56,212 nucleotides of DNA from an uncultured Flavobacteriaceae bacterium (GCA_905182835.1 CAJJDI010000018.1:1-56212), one strand, 5' to 3'; counted from the first letter of the stretch, positions 27,496 to 35,690 are shown. Made by a program: numbers and translations. Notes: generated from the letters alone by a model not told the origin.

Positions 27496-28401
27496 TTGAA
27501 AATCACAATTATAGGTTGTTATAGTGCTATGCCTAAAATAGGTAATAATTTATCTTCACAAGTAATTGAAATCCAAAATGAAATTTTTTTAATTGATTGC
27601 GGTGAAGGAACACAAGTTGGTTTAAGAAAAAATAAAGTTAAATTTTCTAGAATAAAACATATTTTCATTTCACACCTACATGGTGACCATTATTTTGGTT
27701 TGATTGGATTGATTTGTACATTTTCATTATTAAACAGATCTGCTGATCTAAATATATACGGACCTACTGGTATTAAAGATTTAATTATTAATCAAATTAA
27801 AGCTTCTAGTTCATGGACTAAATACAGGTTGATATTTCATGAATTATGCTCTGAAAAGTCAGAATCTATTTTCATTAGTGATTACATTCAGGTATTTACA
27901 ATTCCATTATCTCATAGAATATATACTAATGGTTTTTTGTTTAAAGAAATTAATCTGCCTCGTAAAATCAATATAGATGCTGTTCATGACAGTAATGTTA
28001 GTATTGCATATTCAAATAAATTAAAACAAGGCTTTGATGTAGTTAATGAGAATGGAATTCTCATTAATAATCACTTATTAACTTTTGAAGGTTTTTCACC
28101 AAAGTCATACGCATATTGTTCTGACACAGAATACCATGAATCTATTGTTAAAGTTATATCTAATTGCGATGCTTTGTATCATGAATCCACTTTTTTAGAA
28201 AAACATAAAGTGTTAAGTAAAACCACAAAACATTCTACTGCTAAACAAGCTGGAAAAATAGCAAGATTAGCGAATGTTAATTTATTAATTTTAGGTCATT
28301 ATTCTTCTCGATATGACAACATTAACGACTTTAAAACTGAAGCTGAAACTGAATTTAATAATGTTCTTTTGTCAGAAGATAATAAAATAATTGAAATATA
28401 A
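27496..28401 (+). CDS. rnz: ribonuclease Z
   Basis: 301 residues, metallo-beta-lactamase fold. Metal motif SHLHGDHYFGL (HxHxDH) near 58-68, further ligands in SHR (His near 141), CSDTEYHE, and the final GHYSSRY. RNase Z cuts the 3' trailer from pre-tRNA, needed where CCA is not encoded; the three tRNAs at the end of this window indeed lack an encoded CCA. The start is TTG at 27496: the first strand KITIIGCYSAMP follows at once and no ATG is available. Confidence 0.92.
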   Translation: MKITIIGCYSAMPKIGNNLSSQVIEIQNEIFLIDCGEGTQVGLRKNKVKFSRIKHIFISHLHGDHYFGLIGLICTFSLLNRSADLNIYGPTGIKDLIINQIKASSSWTKYRLIFHELCSEKSESIFISDYIQVFTIPLSHRIYTNGFLFKEINLPRKINIDAVHDSNVSIAYSNKLKQGFDVVNENGILINNHLLTFEGFSPKSYAYCSDTEYHESIVKVISNCDALYHESTFLEKHKVLSKTTKHSTAKQAGKIARLANVNLLILGHYSSRYDNINDFKTEAETEFNNVLLSEDNKIIEI

Positions 28402-28436
28402 TTTATTAATTAATTTTTAGTTATTAAATTTGGTGT

Positions 28437-29087
28437 ATGACGTTAAAATCAGATTTAGGTAGTTATAGAAAAAATTACAAAAAGAATTCTACTTTTAATT
28501 TTATGGATATCGATAATCCACTAGAACTTTTTGAAAATTGGTTTCAAGAATTTGATAATGCAGGTATAGACTCTGAGGTTAATGCTATGACACTTTCAAC
28601 TATCAGTCTTGATGGTTTTCCAAAAAACAGAATAGTCCTTTTAAAGGAATATAGTCAAGATGGTTTTATTTTTTACACAAATTATAATAGTGAAAAAGGA
28701 TTATCAATAAAAGATAACAATAAAGTTTGCTTGTCTTTTTTCTGGGAAGAACTAGAAAGACAGGTTATTATAAAGGGTTTTGCAGAAAAACTTTCAGATT
28801 CTAAAAGTAGTGACTATTTTGATTCTCGACCTAGAGGAAGTAAACTAGGGGCTATTGTATCCAATCAAAGTTCAGTAATTAATTCTAAAGAAGAATTAGT
28901 AGAGCGGTTATTCAAATTAGATAAACAATACACTGGAATTAAAATTACAAAACCTTCTCACTGGGGTGGCTATATTATTTCACCATTGGAATATGAATTT
29001 TGGCAAGGAGGAGAGAACCGATTACATGATAGAACTAGATTTAAGTTTATTAATAATAATTGGATAAAAGACAGACTCTCTCCATGA
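28437..29087 (+). CDS. pdxH: pyridoxamine 5'-phosphate oxidase
   Basis: 216 residues, full length. FMN-binding motif RIVLLKEYSQDGFIFYTNY with the following SEKG, then FFWEELERQV, and the C-terminal signature EFWQGGENRLHDR with R-F. It oxidises PNP or PMP to PLP, which feeds the PLP enzymes at 5.6-8 kb, though they are not co-regulated as far as can be seen. The stop overlaps the start of the Ppx/GppA gene as ATGA (29084-29087). A TAAATTTG lies 5 nt before the ATG, too close for a normal promoter. Confidence 0.93.
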   Translation: MTLKSDLGSYRKNYKKNSTFNFMDIDNPLELFENWFQEFDNAGIDSEVNAMTLSTISLDGFPKNRIVLLKEYSQDGFIFYTNYNSEKGLSIKDNNKVCLSFFWEELERQVIIKGFAEKLSDSKSSDYFDSRPRGSKLGAIVSNQSSVINSKEELVERLFKLDKQYTGIKITKPSHWGGYIISPLEYEFWQGGENRLHDRTRFKFINNNWIKDRLSP

Positions 29088-30004
29088 TAAAAATTCATAA
29101 ATATGCAGCAGTCGATATTGGTTCTAATGCTGTAAGACTTTTGATTTCAAGTGTCGTTTCACAAAACAATAACATAGTGGAAGTCAAAAAAATTAGTTTA
29201 GTCAGAGTGCCTATTAGACTAGGGGTAGAGAGTTTTCTAAAAAATAAAATTAAAAAAGATAACATAAGTCGTTTAATAGATGCGCTATCAGCGTTTAAAC
29301 TACTTATGGGAATACATAAGGTTTCTAAATACAAAGTTTGTGCAACTTCAGCTATGAGAGAAGTATCTAATGGCCAGGAGGTTAAAGAAAAAATAAGCAA
29401 AAAAAGTAAATTACATATAGACATTATTTCTGGTAAAGAAGAAGCTTCATTAATAGCTGATACTTTTTTTGCAAGTCATTTTAATTTTGATAAAACATAT
29501 TTATTTATTGATGTTGGCGGAGGAAGTACTGAATTGAGTGTGATTTTTAACGGAAATATTATTGCTTCTAAATCATTTAAAATAGGAACAGTAAGGTTTT
29601 TGAATGACTTGGTTGCTGATGACACATGGAAAGATTATAAGAATTGGATAAAAATTAACACAAAAGAATTTAGTGATATTATTATAATCGGATCTGGAGG
29701 AAATATAAATAAGATATTAAAGGAATCTAAAATGGCAGTTAATCAGTCTATTCCATACTCTTATATAGAAAGTTTTTACAATAAAATATCTAATTTATCT
29801 TACGAAGAAAGAATAACTGAATTAGGTTTTAACCCCGACAGATCTGATGTTATAGTTCCTGCAACTAGAATATTTCTTAAATCTATGCAGTACGCTAAAT
29901 CAAAAGAGGTGATTGTACCTAGAATAGGTCTAGCAGATGGAATTATTAGAAAATTAAATAATGTAGCTTCTTTTGGGCATAAGTTAAAAAACTTAGATAC
30001 TTAG
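29084..30004 (+). CDS. Ppx/GppA phosphatase family protein (exopolyphosphatase)
   Basis: 306 residues from the ATG at 29084. An upstream in-frame TTG lies inside pdxH and is rejected because the family starts close to KYAAVDIGSNAVRLLI. The ASKHA (actin-like) fold is shown by that phosphate-1 motif and by the phosphate-2 motif FIDVGGGSTELS near 145-157, plus GKEEA. Such enzymes hydrolyse polyphosphate or pppGpp; short single-domain versions like this, without the C-terminal HD domain of E. coli Ppx, cannot be assigned to one substrate from sequence. The 3' end overlaps the convergent dnaX gene by 12 nt. Confidence 0.85.
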   Translation: MIKIHKYAAVDIGSNAVRLLISSVVSQNNNIVEVKKISLVRVPIRLGVESFLKNKIKKDNISRLIDALSAFKLLMGIHKVSKYKVCATSAMREVSNGQEVKEKISKKSKLHIDIISGKEEASLIADTFFASHFNFDKTYLFIDVGGGSTELSVIFNGNIIASKSFKIGTVRFLNDLVADDTWKDYKNWIKINTKEFSDIIIIGSGGNINKILKESKMAVNQSIPYSYIESFYNKISNLSYEERITELGFNPDRSDVIVPATRIFLKSMQYAKSKEVIVPRIGLADGIIRKLNNVASFGHKLKNLDT

Positions 30005-31636
30005 TTTGAAATCAGTCCTAAGTTTTTCAATTAAATTATTTTTAGTCTTTAAAAGCTCAAATTTCTCTCTTGAAGTATAAGTAAATTTCTTTTCAAGTTT
30101 TTCATTTATTTGAATACTAAGTTTAATGTCATAATTATTTAACTCTTTGCGTATAAATTTTAACAAATCATATTGATTTGATTCTAATTCAATTTTGTTA
30201 GTACTATTCGGTAATTCTAAACAAATATTAGATCCATCTAATTTGGGAATATCAATTCTAAGAATTGATGCTAAATTATATTTCCCTGTATTTTCCACTT
30301 TTTCAGAATACTTATTCCAAGAGGTTACTAGCTGAGCTTCACTAAAATCATCTTTGGGAAGTTCGTCTAGATTAATAGTTGTTTCGTTAGCCTTAAATTC
30401 ATGATTCTTGATAGTTTTAATGCTATTAAGAGACAGTCCTGAATTCCCAGTTGTTTGAATGTCTAGCTTTGGCTTGTTTAATTTTACTTTAGCAGTTTCT
30501 TGTATTGATATCTTATCAACAGGTATTATCTTTTTAAAATATTCAAAAGGAATTATTTTAAAATTTGAGTTTTTTTTTTGATCAGTTAATGTGAAAGAAC
30601 CTAATTGCATAAGAGTTAATTCGACCAGTAATCTCTGGTTTATGCTTGATCTGTAATTGATTTCGCATTTATTTAAAAGTTCTAAACAATTAATTATAAT
30701 TTCTGGTGACACTTTTTGACCTTGACTGATAATTTTTTCTTTTGAACTCTCAGAATAATCTAGTAATCCAATAGTTTTATCATTTTTGGAAATTAATAAA
30801 TTCCTGCAATATGTTGATAATCCAGAAACATAATTAATTCCTTCAAAACCTTTAGAAATTATATTATCAATTAACAAAAGTAACTCTGGAATATTATTAT
30901 CTAATACATAATCTATGGTCTTTATATATACTTCCTGGTCTAAAACATTTAAGTTAAGGCTGACATCCTTGACTGTGATTTCTTTATTATTATAGCTTAA
31001 TATTCTGTCAAATATTGAAAGTGCATCTCTCATAGCACCATCAGCTTTATTTGCAATTATATCCAAAGCTTCATGTTCAAATTTAACTTCTTCTTTATCA
31101 CAAATTTTAATTAAATAATCTACAATATCTTTGTTGTTAATTCTTTTGAAGTCATAGATCTGGCATCTAGATAAAATTGTTGGAATTATCTTATGTTTTT
31201 CTGTAGTCGCTAGAATAAATATACAGTGTTTTGGTGGCTCTTCAAGAGTCTTTAAAAATGCGTTAAAGGCTGAAGTAGATAACATGTGTACCTCATCAAT
31301 TATGTAAACTTTATATTTACCGACCTGTGGAGGGATTCTCACTTGTTCAGTAAGATTTCTTATATCATCAACACTATTATTTGAAGCAGCATCAAGCTCG
31401 AAAATATTATAAGCAAAGTCTTGATTAACATTATCAATTGTGCTATTAATCATTTTTGCTAGTATTCTAGCACAACTAGTTTTACCAACTCCCCTAGGTC
31501 CAGTAAATAGTAAAGCTTGAGCTAATTGATTATTTGAAATAGCATTTAGTAAAGTAGATGTAATTGCTTCTTGACCTGCAACTTCTTCGAAAGTTGTGGG
31601 CCTATATTTTCTTGCAGATACAATGTAATCTTCCAT
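29993..31636 (-). CDS. dnaX: DNA polymerase III subunit gamma/tau
   Basis: 547 residues from the ATG at 31636 (MEDYIVSARKYRP, the canonical start; an in-frame TTG seven codons upstream is rejected). Walker A GPRGVGKTS, Walker B IIDEVHML and sensor 1 LATTEKH are intact. The four-cysteine zinc module normally between Walker A and ELDAASNN is missing, replaced by a Cys-free loop. The clamp-loader domains I-III end near residue 350; the rest is the tau-specific region. A run of ten A bases (+ strand 30570-30579) at codons 353-356 sits exactly at that border, where slippage in either direction would give stops at codon 360 or 361 and a gamma-like product. It is divergent from rnpB. Confidence 0.93.
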   Translation of the reverse strand: MEDYIVSARKYRPTTFEEVAGQEAITSTLLNAISNNQLAQALLFTGPRGVGKTSCARILAKMINSTIDNVNQDFAYNIFELDAASNNSVDDIRNLTEQVRIPPQVGKYKVYIIDEVHMLSTSAFNAFLKTLEEPPKHCIFILATTEKHKIIPTILSRCQIYDFKRINNKDIVDYLIKICDKEEVKFEHEALDIIANKADGAMRDALSIFDRILSYNNKEITVKDVSLNLNVLDQEVYIKTIDYVLDNNIPELLLLIDNIISKGFEGINYVSGLSTYCRNLLISKNDKTIGLLDYSESSKEKIISQGQKVSPEIIINCLELLNKCEINYRSSINQRLLVELTLMQLGSFTLTDQKKNSNFKIIPFEYFKKIIPVDKISIQETAKVKLNKPKLDIQTTGNSGLSLNSIKTIKNHEFKANETTINLDELPKDDFSEAQLVTSWNKYSEKVENTGKYNLASILRIDIPKLDGSNICLELPNSTNKIELESNQYDLLKFIRKELNNYDIKLSIQINEKLEKKFTYTSREKFELLKTKNNLIEKLRTDFKLSI

Positions 31637-31654
31637 ATTAATAATCAATATACA

Positions 31655-31662
31655 CAAAGTTA
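31655..31662 (-). promoter_or_regulatory. -7 box of the dnaX promoter
   Basis: On the minus strand TAACTTTG (31662 down to 31655) matches TAnnTTTG; the start would be near 31648, 12 nt before the dnaX ATG. No good -33 TTG is seen, so confidence is modest. It lies back to back with the rnpB promoter, 64 nt away. Confidence 0.4.
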
Positions 31663-31726
31663 TTAATTCAATTCATATATTTTAACTAAGGAAATACAAA
31701 ATCAACTTATTTATCAACAATTTCAT

Positions 31727-31734
31727 TACTTTTG
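31727..31734 (+). promoter_or_regulatory. -7 box of the rnpB promoter
   Basis: TACTTTTG at 31727-31734 matches TAnnTTTG and ends 6 nt before the first paired base of the RNase P RNA, the expected distance to the start site. The -33 region (about 31704) has no clear TTG. Confidence 0.6.
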
Positions 31735-31739
31735 TACGC

Positions 31740-32036
31740 AGTAAATCGCCTTGTCGCTATTTTATATAGAGGAAAGTCCGGACACTGAAGTACATCATAA
31801 TGGTTAACAGCCATCGATTGAGAGGTTAGGAAAAGTGCAACAGAAAGTATGTACAGGTAATGCTGTAGTGAAACCAGGTAAACTCTATGAAGTGCAATGT
31901 CATGTAAACCAACGCTTAAGAGTTGTACGCTCAATGTTGGAGGGTAGGCAGCTAGAATAAGTTGGTAACAACTTATCGAGATAAATGACAAGGGCTTTTA
32001 ATTAAGTACAGAATCCGGCTTATAGATTTACTTAAA
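31740..32036 (+). ncRNA. rnpB: RNase P RNA, class A
   Basis: The catalytic RNA of RNase P, which removes 5' leaders from pre-tRNA. The universal 5' core GAGGAAAGTCCGGAC starts at 31769, and the universal 3' core ACAGAATCCGGCTTA starts at 32009. Helix P1 pairs AAGTAAATC-type sequence at the 5' end (31740-31747) with GATTTACT (32025-32032). Internal conserved pieces such as GAAACCAGGTAAACTC and GGAGGGTAGGC are also present. Length is about 297 nt, short for type A. The 5' end is placed by P1 and the -7 box. A hairpin terminator follows. Confidence 0.93.
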
Positions 32037-32041
32037 TTAAT

Positions 32042-32074
32042 TAGCGAGTGTTATACTAACACTCGCTTTTTTTT
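32042..32074 (+). terminator. intrinsic terminator of rnpB, overlapping the rsmD stop codon
   Basis: GCGAGTGTTA (32044-32053), loop TAC, TAACACTCGC (32057-32066), then eight T. The perfect 10-bp stem includes the last codons and stop (32051-32053) of the convergent rsmD gene, so one sequence serves both as coding end and as terminator. Confidence 0.9.
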
Positions 32075-32602
32075 AAAAAAACTAAAAAAGCAACTACCGT
32101 AGTTTCTTTTAGATACAAAATATTCAGCTTCATTCAGGGATATGTGCTTTGAATGTTCAATCACCAAAGTTCCATCATCTTTTATTAGATTATTAGAAAA
32201 ACTCAGTTCTATAATGTTTTTTAAATATTCTTCATCAAAATCATATGGTGGGTCTGCAAAAATTATATCACATCTAATCTCTGTTTTTTTTAAAAAACTA
32301 ACGACATCTGATTTTATGACATTTAAATTTAAATCTAATTCTTCGGATACTTTTTTTATGAACTTAATACAATTGATATTGTTTTCCACACTAGTTATTT
32401 GTGTTACTCCCCTGGAAGCAAACTCAAAACTTATATTCCCAGAACCTGAATATAAATCAACAACAGATATATGATTAAAATCATATTCGTTTAAAAAGAT
32501 ATTAAAAATAGACTCTTTAGACATGTCGGTTGTCGGCCTAATAGGTAAGTTTTTTGGTGCTACTATTTTTCGTCCTTTATGAGACCCTGAAATAATTCTC
32601 AT
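32051..32602 (-). CDS. rsmD: 16S rRNA (guanine(966)-N2)-methyltransferase RsmD
   Basis: 183 residues. N-terminal MRIISGSHKGRKI and RPTTDMSKESIFNI are the RsmD signature; SAM motif I is VVDLYSGSGNISFE, and the catalytic motif IV is FADPPYD. It makes m2G966 in 16S rRNA. The start overlaps the DUF3822 gene by 4 nt (32599-32602), so it is translated as part of that operon. Its final codons fall within the rnpB terminator. Confidence 0.93.
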   Translation of the reverse strand: MRIISGSHKGRKIVAPKNLPIRPTTDMSKESIFNIFLNEYDFNHISVVDLYSGSGNISFEFASRGVTQITSVENNINCIKFIKKVSEELDLNLNVIKSDVVSFLKKTEIRCDIIFADPPYDFDEEYLKNIIELSFSNNLIKDDGTLVIEHSKHISLNEAEYFVSKRNYGSCFFSFFKKKRVLV

Positions 32603-33414
32603 TTCAAAAATGGTGTAATTAACTCGTTCTTAAAATTATTATAATACTTATTTGATGATTTAATTTTTGATTCAAATAAAGTAACATTTCTAATGTACTT
32701 GTATATAATGTTAAAAATAGAATCATCTATTTTACCAGAAATTATAATTGGACTATTTTCTGGATTTAAACTAAGTTGTTCATAGCAAAACAAGATATAG
32801 TAAACTATATCTTCATTTGAGCTATAGTCAAAAGTGTTAATGAATTTTAATTTATTCTTAGAAATCAAAACAACATCAAGCTTAGATTTATTTATGTTTA
32901 AATATACATTGGGATTAATATTGTTATTTTCGATTTTAAAAATCTCACTTATTAAACAAGTTGTGTAATGTCTTTGCTTTACATCTTTTGTGTACTGCTT
33001 TAACTTATTTGAATCAAAAAGTATAGGAATAAATACATTTACAGAATCATTATCCTCAACATGATCACACCAGTATTGATCTGTTTCTAGTATTGTATTA
33101 TTGAATTTTAAATACTCTTTAATATTTTTTTTGTTAAAAAGTGCTTGAGGAACTACTGTGTGCAAGTTGTTAAAATGAATAACGTCAATTATATCAAATG
33201 AATTATACTCATTATTAATTAAATAATCAAAAACAAGATCGTTAACCTGGTTAATATCTTTATAAGATAAACTAGACCTATTTAATATTTGACTTTCAAT
33301 TGCATCAAATACAACGAAAACAATTTCTGTATAACCTAAATAGATACTTAGGTTTACAACCGAAAATGCTTTTGTTTTATTGTTCTTTTTTGTAGTTTTT
33401 AGGCCAGTTTCCAT
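32599..33414 (-). CDS. DUF3822 family protein, possible actin-like (PilM-like) fold
   Basis: 271 residues, no signal peptide or membrane segment. I recognise DUF3822, a Bacteroidota family usually found just before rsmD. Two halves each start with a strand-turn-strand pattern like an actin-fold subdomain: VNLSIYLGYTEIVFVVFD near 20-37 and VYLNINKSKLDVVLISKNKL near 168-187, the second followed by a segment like IIISGKID. This resembles PilM/GspL cytoplasmic domains, but nucleotide-binding residues are not evident. The fold is my inference. The start overlaps the upstream membrane-protein gene by 38 nt. Confidence 0.7.
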   Translation of the reverse strand: METGLKTTKKNNKTKAFSVVNLSIYLGYTEIVFVVFDAIESQILNRSSLSYKDINQVNDLVFDYLINNEYNSFDIIDVIHFNNLHTVVPQALFNKKNIKEYLKFNNTILETDQYWCDHVEDNDSVNVFIPILFDSNKLKQYTKDVKQRHYTTCLISEIFKIENNNINPNVYLNINKSKLDVVLISKNKLKFINTFDYSSNEDIVYYILFCYEQLSLNPENSPIIISGKIDDSIFNIIYKYIRNVTLFESKIKSSNKYYNNFKNELITPFLK

Positions 33415-34120
33415 TTGTATTTACTTCATCCATTGATCCAACCTTAAGTGTATTACCATTAACTCCATTAACTCCCTGTACTAAGTTTTCAGTGAGCATT
33501 AGATTTACGTCTTGGTCATATAGTATTATGGATTTTTTCACCATAGCTTCAAATACAGGAATATCCATATCATTTTGTTCTAAAAAACCACTTCTTAATT
33601 CAAACATGGTGTTTTCTTCTTTTGCATACGGTACATACATCATATTTAAATACCTGTTGTCAGCTCCAAATAATGAATCCCTAACCGAAACAAAACCTAA
33701 CGTATCTACGATAACAATATCTTTATAAGTTTTAACTCCACCGTATCTTCTTGTAAGTTCTTTGTCTATTATACTAGAATCTCTTCTTTGAGTTAGTGTG
33801 AAAGAATCTACTTCAATAAATTTAACTAAACTATCCCAATTATCTTCAAATTGACCATTTACAGATCTAAATGCTAATTCAGAATCTCTAATGTCAGTCA
33901 ATTTTTTAATTACTTGTTGATATCTAACTTCTTTAACACTTTCGAAATTTTTTGGACCTAGCCAAAACTCATTAACTATTTTGTAAAAGAAAAGAGCACT
34001 AAAACTCCATAAACCAATAAGTACAATGTTTTTATATTTTTTGTGGTCAAAACTTGTATTTATCCAGTAAAGTAGACCTCCAGAAATTAATAATACTAAT
34101 ATGATGTAAAGATATTGCAT
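33377..34120 (-). CDS. uncharacterised membrane protein upstream of DUF3822
   Basis: 247 residues. Two hydrophobic segments at about 2-19 and 31-47 are followed by a long soluble region, probably periplasmic or cytoplasmic depending on hairpin orientation. The region around residues 77-105 (IRDSELAFRSVNGQF, then NWDSLVKFI) resembles the helix-to-loop transition of type II pseudopilin-like domains, but there is no prepilin signal. The C-terminus is Asn/Gly-rich. No named family is recognised with certainty. It overlaps DUF3822 by 38 nt, and the order membrane protein-DUF3822-rsmD is seen in related bacteria. Confidence 0.65.
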   Translation of the reverse strand: MQYLYIILVLLISGGLLYWINTSFDHKKYKNIVLIGLWSFSALFFYKIVNEFWLGPKNFESVKEVRYQQVIKKLTDIRDSELAFRSVNGQFEDNWDSLVKFIEVDSFTLTQRRDSSIIDKELTRRYGGVKTYKDIVIVDTLGFVSVRDSLFGADNRYLNMMYVPYAKEENTMFELRSGFLEQNDMDIPVFEAMVKKSIILYDQDVNLMLTENLVQGVNGVNGNTLKVGSMDEVNTNGNWPKNYKKEQ

Positions 34121-34179
34121 TTGAAAGGGTTTTAAATTTAAAACGCCAAATTACAATTTTTTTTTATTTGTTAAAATGA

Positions 34180-34207
34180 TTGTAGAGAAAAAACATTTAT
34201 ATCTTTG
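34180..34207 (+). promoter_or_regulatory. promoter of the RecD-like helicase gene
   Basis: TATCTTTG at 34200-34207 matches TAnnTTTG. A TTG at 34180-34182 lies 17 nt upstream, slightly closer than usual. Predicted start near 34214, leaving a 16-nt leader. Confidence 0.45.
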
Positions 34208-34229
34208 ATTTTAATTCTATATTATTGAT

Positions 34230-35654
34230 ATGAACGTAAAAGAGTTTTACAATTTAGCACGAAATCATTTCTCCTTTAAACTTACAGCTAAACAAGATTT
34301 AACTTTATATAAGCTTTCTGAATTCATATTTAATGATGATAATAATTCTCTATTTGTGCTTAAAGGTTATGCAGGTACAGGGAAAACAACTATTTTATCT
34401 TCTATTATCAATAATTTATGGAAAATAAAAAAATCAGGTGTTTTAATGGCTCCCACTGGTAGAGCAGCTAAAGTTCTTGCGAATTACACTAATAGTGAAG
34501 CAAACACTATTCATAAAAAAATATATTTTCCAAAAAAAAACTCATCTGGTAATATAGATTTTGTTCTACAGGTTAATAAGTCAAAAAACACTATTTTTAT
34601 TATAGATGAAGCTTCAATGATTTCGAGTGCTTCACAAAACAAAAAACTTTTTGATACTACTTCTTTACTCTCTGACCTTATTCAATTTGTTTATTCAGGT
34701 CATAATTGTAAAATCATATTTATAGGGGATACAGCTCAATTACCTCCAGTTAACTCTAGATTAAGTCCATCACTTGATCCTGAGTATCTTAAAGATAATT
34801 ATAACAAAAATGTAGTTACAATTGAACTCGATGAAGTAGTTAGGCAGGAGGTGCTCTCAGGTATACTAAATAATGCTACTATTTTAAGAGAGTCGTTAGT
34901 TAATAAAACTTTTGATCAATTTAAATTTAACTTAAAAAACTTTAAAGACATAATTAGACTTGAAGATGGAGAAGATATAATAAACTCTTTATCTGATAGC
35001 TACAATACACTAGGGAAGGAAGAAACAGCATTAATTGTTAGATCTAACAAACGAGCTAATTTATATAATCAACAAATAAGAAATAGAATTCTTTTTAATG
35101 AAAATGAGCTTTCTTGTGGTGATAATTTAATGGTTGTGAAGAATAATTATCATTGGGTAAAAAGTACTTCTGAAGCGGGGTTTATTGCTAATGGAGATAT
35201 TATAAAAATTTTAGAAATTAATAGAATTGTAGATTTATATGATTTTCGTTTTGCTGAAGTAACTATTCAAATGATAGATTATCCAAAAATGAAGGCATTT
35301 GATACGGTTTTAATGTTAGATACTATTAATTTGGAAACTCCTTCGTTAAACTACGAAAAAGCCAACCACCTTTACAACGAGGTTATGAAAGACTATATTT
35401 CTGAAAAAGTTAAGTATAAAAGGTTTTTAAAAGTAAAAAATAATAAATATTTTAATGCTTTACAGGTTAAATTTTCATATGCAATAACTTGCCATAAATC
35501 TCAAGGAGGGCAATGGGCTTCGGTATTTGTAGAACAACCTTATTTACCTAACGGTATAGATAAAGATTTTATTAGATGGCTATATACTGCTTTAACCAGA
35601 GCCAAAGAAAAATTGTATTTAATTGGTTTTAAGGATGAGTTTTTTTCTAATTAA
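34230..35654 (+). CDS. RecD-like ATP-dependent DNA helicase (superfamily 1B)
   Basis: 474 residues. Walker A LKGYAGTGKTT near 45-55, motif Ia APTGRAAKVL, Walker B FIIDEASMIS, motif III FIGDTAQLPPV, and the C-terminal motif V/VI region ITCHKSQGGQW followed by YTALTRAKEKL. These place it in the RecD/Dda group with a UvrD-like C-terminal domain. No recB or recC neighbour is present, and the protein lacks the N-terminal domain of RecD2, so it is a stand-alone SF1B helicase of unknown repair or replication role. A nine-A run at about 34535-34543 lies within the coding sequence. Confidence 0.87.
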   Translation: MNVKEFYNLARNHFSFKLTAKQDLTLYKLSEFIFNDDNNSLFVLKGYAGTGKTTILSSIINNLWKIKKSGVLMAPTGRAAKVLANYTNSEANTIHKKIYFPKKNSSGNIDFVLQVNKSKNTIFIIDEASMISSASQNKKLFDTTSLLSDLIQFVYSGHNCKIIFIGDTAQLPPVNSRLSPSLDPEYLKDNYNKNVVTIELDEVVRQEVLSGILNNATILRESLVNKTFDQFKFNLKNFKDIIRLEDGEDIINSLSDSYNTLGKEETALIVRSNKRANLYNQQIRNRILFNENELSCGDNLMVVKNNYHWVKSTSEAGFIANGDIIKILEINRIVDLYDFRFAEVTIQMIDYPKMKAFDTVLMLDTINLETPSLNYEKANHLYNEVMKDYISEKVKYKRFLKVKNNKYFNALQVKFSYAITCHKSQGGQWASVFVEQPYLPNGIDKDFIRWLYTALTRAKEKLYLIGFKDEFFSN

Positions 35655-35668
35655 GTATTATAATTTAT

Positions 35669-35676
35669 TATTTTTG
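35669..35676 (+). promoter_or_regulatory. candidate -7 box of kdsB
   Basis: TATTTTTG at 35669-35676 ends 14 nt before the ATG, so the transcript would be almost leaderless (about 7 nt). No clear -33 TTG. Confidence 0.35.
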
Positions 35677-35690
35677 ATTAAAATTAATAT

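Noticed and set aside
28425-28432. TAAATTTG upstream of pdxH as a promoter
   Set aside because: It ends 4 nt before the ATG, which would put the transcription start inside or after the start codon, and it has no -33 TTG.
29060-29083. Upstream TTG start for the Ppx/GppA gene, and similar TTG starts for pyrR (26018), dnaX (31657) and the 7TM-HD gene (53543)
   Set aside because: In each case an ATG just downstream matches the conserved N-terminus, and for the Ppx/GppA gene it forms an ATGA overlap with pdxH.
31707-31991. Minus-strand 94-residue open frame
   Set aside because: It lies entirely over the RNase P RNA, whose universal core sequences are unmistakable on the plus strand.
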